A stretch of DNA of 23,760 bases, taken from positions 1 through 23,760 of IMG/VR virus record IMGVR_UViG_3300017726_000085. One strand, 5' to 3'. A program made the translations under genes and the position numbers. This document shows, piece after piece, positions 11,056 to 17,766 of the stretch. Within the stretch, counting starts at the first letter, position 1; the number at the start of each line of letters is the position of its first letter. The notes under the pieces are model-generated. The model made no database searches. It worked only from the letters and a program-made list of their open reading frames with translations, and had not been told where the DNA came from. Source of the DNA: a virus.

Positions 11056-13962
11056 ATGGCACGAAAAATAATGATGGCACAAGAAGGTAAAGCACCGCTT
11101 CCAATGCAGGAAGCGACATCCGCACCACAAGGTGGCGGACCAAAGGCGGCTAACCCCGCAGCCATGATTCAAGGCTTAGCGGCACCATCTGGCCCCGCCC
11201 CTCGCCCCGGTGCTGTAGACCCACGGGATGAAGCAGTAAAAGAAGTGTCAGCTAAAATGCAAGCTAAGAAAACTCCCCCACCTGCGCCTCCTGCTCCTAT
11301 GGCACCATCCCAAGGCGGAATCGCAGATGCGTTGATGCAACCCCCATCAGCTCCCGCACCAGCGTTGAACCCTATGATGCAACCTGCAGCCGCTGCTATG
11401 GCACCCCCTCCTATGCCACAAGTCCCCGCAATGGCAAAAGGTGGTATGCCCGAAGATGCCGAAGGTAAAGGACTAGCTGTTATGATTGGCCTCGGTGCCC
11501 CTTCTTATGAAGAAGCCGCTGAAGGTAATCCGCCCCCCGGCGCTACAAAAGAAGAAGTTGCCGACGACCAGCTTGTCCTGCTGAGTGAGGGCGAACTTGT
11601 CGTACCTGCCAATGTGGTTCGCTACCACGGCCTCGGTACATATGAAGGTATGCGGCGTGACGCGCTTATGGGCATACAAGAGATGGAAAACAGCGGTCAG
11701 ATTGAATATGTAAGCGGTGGTAAAGAAAAAGCGGACCCTGTTGATGATAATGGCGGACTAATTAAGGCACAAGCTGGACAGTACATAACCAACGCTCCTT
11801 CTGACGTTTCCGTTAATTTAGACCCAATGGAGAGACCTGGGGCAGGTGTATTTGGACCGGGCAGAGGTGGCGTACCTGGATTCCCTCTTGGGGTTCCACT
11901 GCCCCCAAACTTTAAATTTGATGACCCTTTGATGGGGCCGGTTATTGGGGGACCGTATATGCCCCCAACTCCAGAAGCCGCCTCAGAAAAATTTGTTACC
12001 ACACCGACAACAAGTGGGACGCCACGTTCCGGCGCTACAACAGATACAACTCCGTTGACTATTTCTGATAAGCCATACACCCCTACCACAGATTTGACGG
12101 GTGTGTATGCGCCTAATATTGATAAGTACAAAGAGTCAACCGATGACGGAGATGACGGGGATGATGGAGATGATGGAACTGCACCTCCGGTAGACCCGTG
12201 CCCTCCAGGATACAAGATGAATGCTGCTACAGGAGTCTGCGAACCTATCGCGCAAAGAAGAACTGGTCCACCGTCACCTGACGACGATGGCGACAGCACT
12301 AATGACCCCACCATCACGCAAACTACGTTTTTTGGTGGTTACAGTGATGGCAAGGGTAGCATCCGCGGAGCCACAAGGTACGGCTTAACAGGTAGAACGG
12401 CAGAACCAAGTGGATTTGGGGCTGTACCAAGTCTTTTTTCTGCTTTGACAGCATCAGATGAAGAAAGTCAAAAAATAATTGTAGACCAAAATGACCCTAC
12501 CCGAAGAGCGATAATGTCGAAAGGTCAATACGACTTTATGCGAGATAACCTCGGTAAAGGGGGACAAACTGGCTATATTGACCTTTTAATGGATAAACAG
12601 GCGCAGATTAATGCTGCATATAAAGAAATGGACCCCCCAAAAGGCATTTTTGACATAGGTCAACCAAACCGACAACATCAGTATGAACACGATACGGCTA
12701 AAGCAATAATGAATGGTCTTGGTCAAAAGTACACCGGTCAGTCTCTTGCTGAAGCTCAGATAGTATCGGAAGCCGCCACACAGAATACTGGAATTGTAGA
12801 CTATGATGACAGTGGCATTCCAAGCAACATATTTTCAGATGACGGTGCTGCTGGCACTAATATGGGTACATCTGCAGACATAACTGCACGGACTAATCAA
12901 ATTTTTAATGAGTTGTCAACACAAGGACCGCCATCACGTGCCTCTGGACAAGCTTTTGACGATAGCATCACTAACGCTGTTAACGAAAGGGTAGCTAAAG
13001 GCGAAATGCAGACTTTAAATACAGTATTCTCTGGTATTGACTCTGTTAAAGAAAGAGCTTTTGGACGGCCTGGCGTGGACCGTCTAGCTCCTGTTCCTAT
13101 AGCTGAACAAATGAAAGCGTTACAGCTGTTGTCAAAGGGAGAGGCAGGAGACTTTGAACGGGCAGATGGTTCTAGGGGTAGGATTTCTAAAATCAATAAT
13201 ATGCAACCGGGAACAAGGATAGCCATTGACAGAAAGATAAATGAACTTGAAGAATCTATGACCCCTGACACACGACGTAAAATTATGGATGAAGGTATAG
13301 ATGAAGAAGCAGCGGCTTTCGAAAGCGGAGTCTTTGATGACCAAGCAAATAGAGCTGCAGAAAACGCTCGTCGCGCAGAACAAGAACGACAAAACCGACA
13401 AGATGTTAGAATGGGCCGAGCTAATATTGTTACTGATGATAGTGGTCGCCCTGTTACAGACAATAGTGGTCGCCCTGTTACGACTCTTCAAGGTGCAGTA
13501 GCACGTAACACCCCTGGTGGAGATGATGAAATTAATCGTCAAGCAGAGGCTATGCGCAAAGAGGCAGATATTAGAAGCGAAAGCCGCAACCAACAAGAAG
13601 AAGACCCCGGAGAAAGCGGCGGTGAACCAGAATCCAGTAAGATTGTCTGCACAGAAATGTATCGCCAGACACAGCTTGATGATTGGGCTAGGACAATGAA
13701 GATATGGGATACATATCAGAAAAAGTACTTGACACCTACACATGAAGTAGGGTATCATTGGCTCTTCAAACCATACGTTCGCGGTATGCAGAACAGCGGC
13801 ATTTTAACTAATGTCGGTGCGTTCTTTGCACAGAAGCGAACACAGCACCTCAGACATATTCTAACAAAAGGCAGGGCTAAGGATAGCTTTGTCGGCAATG
13901 TCTGGTGCAAAATTATACATCCTATCGTCTATTTGATAGGAAAGATGGTTTACAAAAAATAA
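11056..13962 (+). CDS. large Pro/Ala-rich multi-domain structural protein (968 aa)
   Basis: Region 1 (1-130) is low-complexity Pro/Ala/Met. Region 2 (about 135-215) has MPEDAEGKGLAVMIGLGAPS and LLSEGELVVPANVVRYHGLG, a domain common in marine phage structural proteins as I recall it. Then come Pro/Thr-rich linkers with an acidic DDG tandem (about 362-376), a CPPGY...GVC motif (C382-C395), a long Asp/Gln/Arg-rich helical middle and a SGRPVTDNSGRPVT repeat (about 796-809). The C-terminal 104 residues (from C865) form a basic, Trp/Tyr-rich helical domain containing HWLFKPYVRGM and FFAQKRTQHLRHILTKGRAK. Position before scaffold suggests an internal virion or ejection protein (inference). Function not recognised. 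Confidence 0.75.
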   Translation: MARKIMMAQEGKAPLPMQEATSAPQGGGPKAANPAAMIQGLAAPSGPAPRPGAVDPRDEAVKEVSAKMQAKKTPPPAPPAPMAPSQGGIADALMQPPSAPAPALNPMMQPAAAAMAPPPMPQVPAMAKGGMPEDAEGKGLAVMIGLGAPSYEEAAEGNPPPGATKEEVADDQLVLLSEGELVVPANVVRYHGLGTYEGMRRDALMGIQEMENSGQIEYVSGGKEKADPVDDNGGLIKAQAGQYITNAPSDVSVNLDPMERPGAGVFGPGRGGVPGFPLGVPLPPNFKFDDPLMGPVIGGPYMPPTPEAASEKFVTTPTTSGTPRSGATTDTTPLTISDKPYTPTTDLTGVYAPNIDKYKESTDDGDDGDDGDDGTAPPVDPCPPGYKMNAATGVCEPIAQRRTGPPSPDDDGDSTNDPTITQTTFFGGYSDGKGSIRGATRYGLTGRTAEPSGFGAVPSLFSALTASDEESQKIIVDQNDPTRRAIMSKGQYDFMRDNLGKGGQTGYIDLLMDKQAQINAAYKEMDPPKGIFDIGQPNRQHQYEHDTAKAIMNGLGQKYTGQSLAEAQIVSEAATQNTGIVDYDDSGIPSNIFSDDGAAGTNMGTSADITARTNQIFNELSTQGPPSRASGQAFDDSITNAVNERVAKGEMQTLNTVFSGIDSVKERAFGRPGVDRLAPVPIAEQMKALQLLSKGEAGDFERADGSRGRISKINNMQPGTRIAIDRKINELEESMTPDTRRKIMDEGIDEEAAAFESGVFDDQANRAAENARRAEQERQNRQDVRMGRANIVTDDSGRPVTDNSGRPVTTLQGAVARNTPGGDDEINRQAEAMRKEADIRSESRNQQEEDPGESGGEPESSKIVCTEMYRQTQLDDWARTMKIWDTYQKKYLTPTHEVGYHWLFKPYVRGMQNSGILTNVGAFFAQKRTQHLRHILTKGRAKDSFVGNVWCKIIHPIVYLIGKMVYKK
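13441..13481. repeat. 17-bp exact repeat, 24-bp period
   Basis: AGTGGTCGCCCTGTTAC occurs at 13441-13457 and 13465-13481 and encodes a tandem D-x-SGRPVT peptide in the large structural protein. Exact identity of 17 bases suggests a recent local duplication. Confidence 0.85.
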
Positions 13963-13981
13963 CAATTGTAAACTATAGTCC

Positions 13982-14015
13982 GGCTACCCATCACCCCGAA
14001 AGGCTACTGGTGGCC
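13982..14015 (+). promoter_or_regulatory. hairpin in scaffold leader
   Basis: GGCTACC (13982-13988) can pair with GGTGGCC (14009-14015) over 7 bp with one G-U wobble, enclosing 20 nt. The Shine-Dalgarno AAGGAG (14021-14026) follows 5 nt after. With 70 nt of spacer (13963-14032) in an otherwise gapless region, it may regulate scaffold translation or mRNA processing. No T-tract follows. Confidence 0.4.
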
Positions 14016-14032
14016 CCAACAAGGAGACTAAA

Positions 14033-14902
14033 ATGGCTGAAGCAGCTGTTAAGCAAGACATTAAAACCGCACCTATGAAATACAAGAACAATCGCCAAGA
14101 AACAGAACAAGCTGAATTGCAACGATTGGAAGCGGAACGAGCAGGAATTCTAGACGAACAAGAAGCTGAAGAAAAGGATAAAGCAGAAACTGATGGACTG
14201 GCTCCCGAAGAAAAAACATTTAAAAAGCGCTATGGCGACCTTCGCAGACATGCCCAGCAAAAAGAAGAAAATATGCGTGAGAAGATACGTCAGCTTGAGA
14301 CGCAGCTTTCGACGGCAGCTAGGGAGGCTATCCAACTTCCTAAAACAGATGAGGAGCTATCTGAGTGGTCTAAGCAGTATCCAGATGTTGCAAAGATGGT
14401 GGAAACAATTGCCACTAAGAAAGCCCAAGAACTAGACAGTTCTATTGAACAGCGCCTCGCCGCAATTGCAGAACGCGAAGTAGAGGCAAATCGAAAGACT
14501 GCTGAAGCTGAACTTATGCAGTATCACCCTGATTTCGATGATATTCGCAATAGTCAGGATTTCCATGATTGGGTTGAGATACAGCCTAGTTGGGTTCAGA
14601 AAGCACTTTATGAAAATGAAAATGATGCTCGTGCTGCATCTCGTGCTATTGACCTTTATAAAGTTGACATGAATATCAACGAAAAAAAGGAAAAAGCCCC
14701 TACAAGTAACAAAGATGCTGCTAAATCCGTTACGTCCCGTGGGACTAGCGCCGTCGCTGAGACAAAAGAAAAACAGTCAAACCAGTGGCGCGAATCACAG
14801 GTAGCAAAAATGAAGGGTGCTGAGTTTAGCAAGCATGAGCAAGAAATTGCAGAAGCTGTACGAACTGGCAACTTCATATATGATATATCAAGAGGTGAAT
14901 AA
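14033..14902 (+). CDS. capsid scaffolding protein (289 aa)
   Basis: Highly charged, Glu/Lys/Ala-rich and predicted almost all helix, without hydrophobic core, as expected of an internal scaffold that guides procapsid assembly and is then lost. A coiled-coil stretch covers about 20-60 and 65-120 (KRYGDLRRHAQQKEENMREK, IRQLETQLSTAAREAI); a C-terminal helix-turn-helix (SNQWRESQVAKMKGAEFSKH, EQEIAEAVRTGNFIYD) fits the coat-binding end. Shine-Dalgarno AAGGAG lies 8 nt before the ATG. Placement immediately upstream of the capsid gene supports the call. Its stop codon is in the hairpin 14891-14911. Confidence 0.85.
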   Translation: MAEAAVKQDIKTAPMKYKNNRQETEQAELQRLEAERAGILDEQEAEEKDKAETDGLAPEEKTFKKRYGDLRRHAQQKEENMREKIRQLETQLSTAAREAIQLPKTDEELSEWSKQYPDVAKMVETIATKKAQELDSSIEQRLAAIAEREVEANRKTAEAELMQYHPDFDDIRNSQDFHDWVEIQPSWVQKALYENENDARAASRAIDLYKVDMNINEKKEKAPTSNKDAAKSVTSRGTSAVAETKEKQSNQWRESQVAKMKGAEFSKHEQEIAEAVRTGNFIYDISRGE

Positions 14903-14911
14903 AATACCTCT
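14891..14911 (+). terminator. hairpin at scaffold end, possible weak terminator
   Basis: AGAGGT (14891-14896) pairs with ACCTCT (14906-14911), loop 9 nt, over the scaffold stop codon. A second hairpin, CACAATTA-GTTT-TAATTGTG (14913-14932), overlaps the promoter that follows. No proper T-tract is present, so attenuation rather than full termination is likely. It may insulate the capsid promoter from upstream transcription. Confidence 0.4.
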
Positions 14912-14946
14912 TCACAATTAGTTTTAATTGTGGTACAATATATATA
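14910..14946 (+). promoter_or_regulatory. capsid promoter/operator, copy 2
   Basis: TTCACA (14911-14916), 17 bp, TGG TACAAT (14931-14939, extended -10), then ATATATA. It has the arrangement of the promoter at 871-907: CTTCACAA-N10-TTGTGGTACAATATATATA, with 19 identical bases in the right half and identical spacing. Here the dyad is longer (CACAATTA-GTTT-TAATTGTG, perfect 8-bp arms). The predicted start near 14946 gives a leader of about 220 nt. This would allow the capsid gene to be transcribed more strongly than the upstream genes. Confidence 0.75.
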
Positions 14947-15166
14947 ACTTTACGCGTGGCCCTTGATTTTTTCAAGCAACCCACATTGTGCTCTACACAT
15001 TAATAGCACTTAGTTTTATTGTAACCTTGGTGTAGCAAGGTATACGATTTTCTCTCCTCTAAACCACCCAGGTGATGATTGGCCCCACGTAGTGGACACC
15101 CAAGCTGACTGGCCTTTATGGTGTTCAGGAAATCGGAGTTTAATAGCCTCATTTTAGGAGAATAAG
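14947..15166 (+). promoter_or_regulatory. structured 5' leader of capsid mRNA
   Basis: 220 nt without a credible ORF (a 15-codon ORF at 15118-15165 has no Shine-Dalgarno). It contains short hairpins: CTTGA/TCAAG (14962-14976), ACCTTG/CAAGGT with a 6-nt loop (15024-15041) followed by a T-rich stretch, and CCAC/GTGG (15085-15095). The capsid Shine-Dalgarno AGGAGA lies 6 nt upstream of the ATG. A long leader in a compact phage genome suggests translation control or mRNA stability; no known RNA family is recognised. Confidence 0.45.
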
Positions 15167-16237
15167 ATGGCTTTTCAAACTGCCGCTGGATACGGTAACC
15201 TACCGAATGGCAACTTTAGCCCGGTAATTTACTCGCAAAAAGTCCAGCAAGCTTTTCGTAAGTCTTCTGTCGCTGAGTCAATCACGAATTCTGACTATTT
15301 CGGTGAGATTGCAAACTATGGTGATACCGTTCGTATCATCAAAGAGCCTGAAATCACCGTTAAAGAATACGCTCGTGGTGCACAAATTACACCACAAGAC
15401 TTGGATGATGAAGACTTTTCCCTTGTCGTAGACAAGGCCAACTACTTTGCATTTAAAGTAGATGACATTGAAGAAGCGCATTCACACGTTAACTTCGAAT
15501 CTCTTGCATCTGACCGCGCCGGCTACCGTCTGCGTGACCAGCATGACCAAGAAATTCTGGGTTATATGTCTGGCTTCAAACAGTCCAGCCTTAGCTCTGC
15601 TGCTGGCACCGCAAACGATACCGTAAGCGGTTCAAAAGCAGTATCTACCGCTGGTAGTGATGAACTTCTGACTAGCATGAAGCTTCGCAAAGATAGCTTC
15701 GGCAACATCACCACAGGTTCTGCTGGTGACCACTCAATTCCACTGGCTGCGCGTCTTCCTGGTGCCACTGCCCTTCCAACTGCAACTGCCTCACCTCTGA
15801 TGGTTATTGCACGTATGGGCCGTCTCCTTGACCAGCAGTTTGTAGATAACGATGGTCGTTGGCTGATTGTAGACCCTGTTTTCATTGAACTGCTTAAGGA
15901 CGAAGACTCCCGTCTTCTGAATGGCGATTTCGGTGGCTCAGGTCTCCAAGGTGGTCTTGCTGTCGGTCAGCTGCATGGCTTTGATGTATATGTATCCAAC
16001 AACCTGCCGTCTGTCGGCACGGGCGCTGGTACAACTGGTTCAGCTAACCAGAACTCCAACTATGGTGTTATCGTTGCTGGCCACACATCAGCTGTAGCTT
16101 CGGCTTCACAAATTACGAAAACTGAGGCATACCGTGACCCAGATTCGTTTGCGGACATCGTTCGCGGAATGCACTTGTACGGCCGTAAGATTCTTCGCCC
16201 AGAAGCAATCGTAACTGCCAAGTACAATGCAGCTTAA
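15167..16237 (+). CDS. major capsid protein (356 aa)
   Basis: Probable HK97-fold coat protein. Features: MAFQTAAGYGNLPNGNFSPV start, an N-arm (YSQKVQQAFRKSSVAESITN), a DYFGEIANYGDTVRIIKEPE strand region, KANYFAFKVDDIEEAHSHVN spine-helix-like stretch, and GRLLDQQFVDNDGRWLIVDP followed by the GFDVYVSNNLPSVGTGAG segment typical of the A-domain of podovirus-like capsid proteins. Length fits. It has its own promoter, a long leader and a strong Shine-Dalgarno, and sits between scaffold and decoration genes, as expected for the most abundant virion protein. Confidence 0.9.
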   Translation: MAFQTAAGYGNLPNGNFSPVIYSQKVQQAFRKSSVAESITNSDYFGEIANYGDTVRIIKEPEITVKEYARGAQITPQDLDDEDFSLVVDKANYFAFKVDDIEEAHSHVNFESLASDRAGYRLRDQHDQEILGYMSGFKQSSLSSAAGTANDTVSGSKAVSTAGSDELLTSMKLRKDSFGNITTGSAGDHSIPLAARLPGATALPTATASPLMVIARMGRLLDQQFVDNDGRWLIVDPVFIELLKDEDSRLLNGDFGGSGLQGGLAVGQLHGFDVYVSNNLPSVGTGAGTTGSANQNSNYGVIVAGHTSAVASASQITKTEAYRDPDSFADIVRGMHLYGRKILRPEAIVTAKYNAA

Positions 16238-16251
16238 GGGGAGATTAGACA

Positions 16252-16779
16252 ATGGCAACCTTTGATTTGACTGCTTCCGGCACCACAGGTGTTGGCGCTA
16301 ACTCAATTGCAGTTCTTCCTTCCCATAAGCACACACATGTGATGCGCAATCTGGAAGCGTACGTTGATGTTGATGCACTGATTGCTGCAGGAAATTCTCT
16401 TGCAGACGGTGATATCTTTCAAGCACTTGAAATCCCTGCCGGAACTTTGGTTCTGAACGCAGGTGCAGAAGTGATGAAAGCGTTCAACGCAAGCGTGACT
16501 GCAGACATTGACTTCGCAGCTGGTGATGACATCGTTGACGGTGCAGACGTAACCTCTACAGGTTTCTGTGCGGCTGGCACAAATGGTCAGACCAACACTG
16601 TTGTAGGTAGTGCAGCCTCAACTTACACGCAATTCGTAGCTAGCACAGATACGATTGATGTGAAGTTGGCTGGTGCGGCACCTAGCACAGGGCGTATTCG
16701 TGTCTATGCAACAGTCATCGACTGTAACGAGCATGGTTCAGATAAACCTACTGATGTAGACCGCGACCAACTCGCCTAA
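16252..16779 (+). CDS. probable capsid decoration/stabilising protein (175 aa)
   Basis: Small beta-rich, Ala/Thr/Asp-rich protein starting MATFDLTASGTTGVGANSIA, with NLEAYVDVDALIAAGNSLAD and a C-terminal RIRVYATVIDCNEH. It begins 14 nt after the capsid stop with GGGGAG as Shine-Dalgarno, the usual place for a head decoration or minor capsid protein. A hairpin (16786-16813) follows it. No specific family recognised; the decoration role is inferred from position and composition. Confidence 0.65.
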   Translation: MATFDLTASGTTGVGANSIAVLPSHKHTHVMRNLEAYVDVDALIAAGNSLADGDIFQALEIPAGTLVLNAGAEVMKAFNASVTADIDFAAGDDIVDGADVTSTGFCAAGTNGQTNTVVGSAASTYTQFVASTDTIDVKLAGAAPSTGRIRVYATVIDCNEHGSDKPTDVDRDQLA

Positions 16780-16785
16780 ACATTA

Positions 16786-16813
16786 TAGGGGGCTACTTTA
16801 GGGTGGCCCCCTA
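16786..16813 (+). terminator. strong hairpin after decoration gene
   Basis: TAGGGGGC (16786-16793) pairs with GCCCCCTA (16806-16813): a perfect 8-bp stem with a 12-nt loop. The bases after it (ATTTAAGG) are not a T-tract, so it may be a partial terminator, or an mRNA-stabilising 3' structure that keeps capsid and decoration transcripts abundant while letting some read into the tail genes. Confidence 0.6.
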
Positions 16814-16827
16814 ATTTAAGGATTGAG

Positions 16828-17766
16828 ATGGCTCTAACTTTTCTTACACTTACCAATGAAGTATTGGCTCGTATGAATGAGCCACAACTTACCTCGTCCA
16901 CTTTCTCTAGTGCACGGGGTATTCAAGTACAGGCACAAAATGCTGTAAATGAAGCCATTCGGTATATTAACCAAAGAGAATTTAGTTACCCTTTCAATCA
17001 TTCTACTAAGACAGAGACACTAGTTCCTGGCACTGTTCGGTATTCTATTCCTACAGATGCAAAACATGTAGATTATAACACAGTTCGTATTTCAAAAGAT
17101 GATGCCCTTAGTTCTGCGGGGCGCAAACTACTGAGTTTGACATATAACGAGTACATTAGTAAGTATGTTGACCAAGAAGATGATGTTACATCCACGCTTT
17201 TAGATGGAGCTTTAACAGATTCCGCTACTACGATTACTGTAGATAGCACTACGGGTTTTGATTCTTCTGGCACTCTTCATATCGAAAACGAACAAATTAC
17301 GTACACTGGAACGAGTAGCACGCAGTTTACTGGTTGTACACGGGGCGCAAACTCAACAACTGCCGCGGCACACTCTGATGATACTAGAATAGCACAGTTT
17401 TCTTTAGGTGGAATACCACAGTATATCGTAAGAACTTTAGATAACAATTATCTTCTTTACCCATTTCCTGATAAGGCTTACGGCCTTAAATATGATTACT
17501 TTACTTTTGGTTCTGACCTTTCCGCGCACAGTGACACCACATCAATCTATGACCGGTTTTCTCCAGTTATTGCGGATGGCGCTACGGCATATACATATCA
17601 GTATCGCGGAGAGATTGAGCAATACCAACTTAATTTTGCAAGATTTGAGCAGGGCATCAAAAATATGCAAACGCTGCTTGTCAACAAATATGAGTACGTA
17701 CGTTCTACGGTAGTGCTAAAACCGGCAAGCATGGCAGGATATTTTAATACTGAAACAGCAACATAA
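16828..17766 (+). CDS. head-tail adaptor (T7 gp11-like) with inserted beta module (312 aa)
   Basis: The start, MALTFLTLTNEVLARMNEPQ, with the helix-rich segment that follows, resembles podovirus tail tubular protein A/adaptor, which rings the portal and joins it to the nozzle. Residues about 128-182 (TITVDSTTGFDSSGTLHIEN and YTGTSSTQFTGCTRGANSTT) are a small beta module that also occurs in the next gene, inserted where an adaptor would otherwise continue. The end (QGIKNMQTLLVNKYEYVR) is helical. Stop overlaps the next start as TAATG. The adaptor call relies on position and family resemblance. Confidence 0.7.
   Translation: MALTFLTLTNEVLARMNEPQLTSSTFSSARGIQVQAQNAVNEAIRYINQREFSYPFNHSTKTETLVPGTVRYSIPTDAKHVDYNTVRISKDDALSSAGRKLLSLTYNEYISKYVDQEDDVTSTLLDGALTDSATTITVDSTTGFDSSGTLHIENEQITYTGTSSTQFTGCTRGANSTTAAAHSDDTRIAQFSLGGIPQYIVRTLDNNYLLYPFPDKAYGLKYDYFTFGSDLSAHSDTTSIYDRFSPVIADGATAYTYQYRGEIEQYQLNFARFEQGIKNMQTLLVNKYEYVRSTVVLKPASMAGYFNTETAT

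Noticed and set aside
11697-12317. Long minus-strand open frame opposite the large structural protein
   Set aside because: Ser/Pro/Gly-rich shadow of the repetitive Asp/Gly/Pro coding strand; no start signal or family.
14943-15165. 15-codon ORF (15118-15165) as a leader peptide for the capsid gene
   Set aside because: No Shine-Dalgarno and no codon pattern such as a run of one amino acid that would suggest attenuation.
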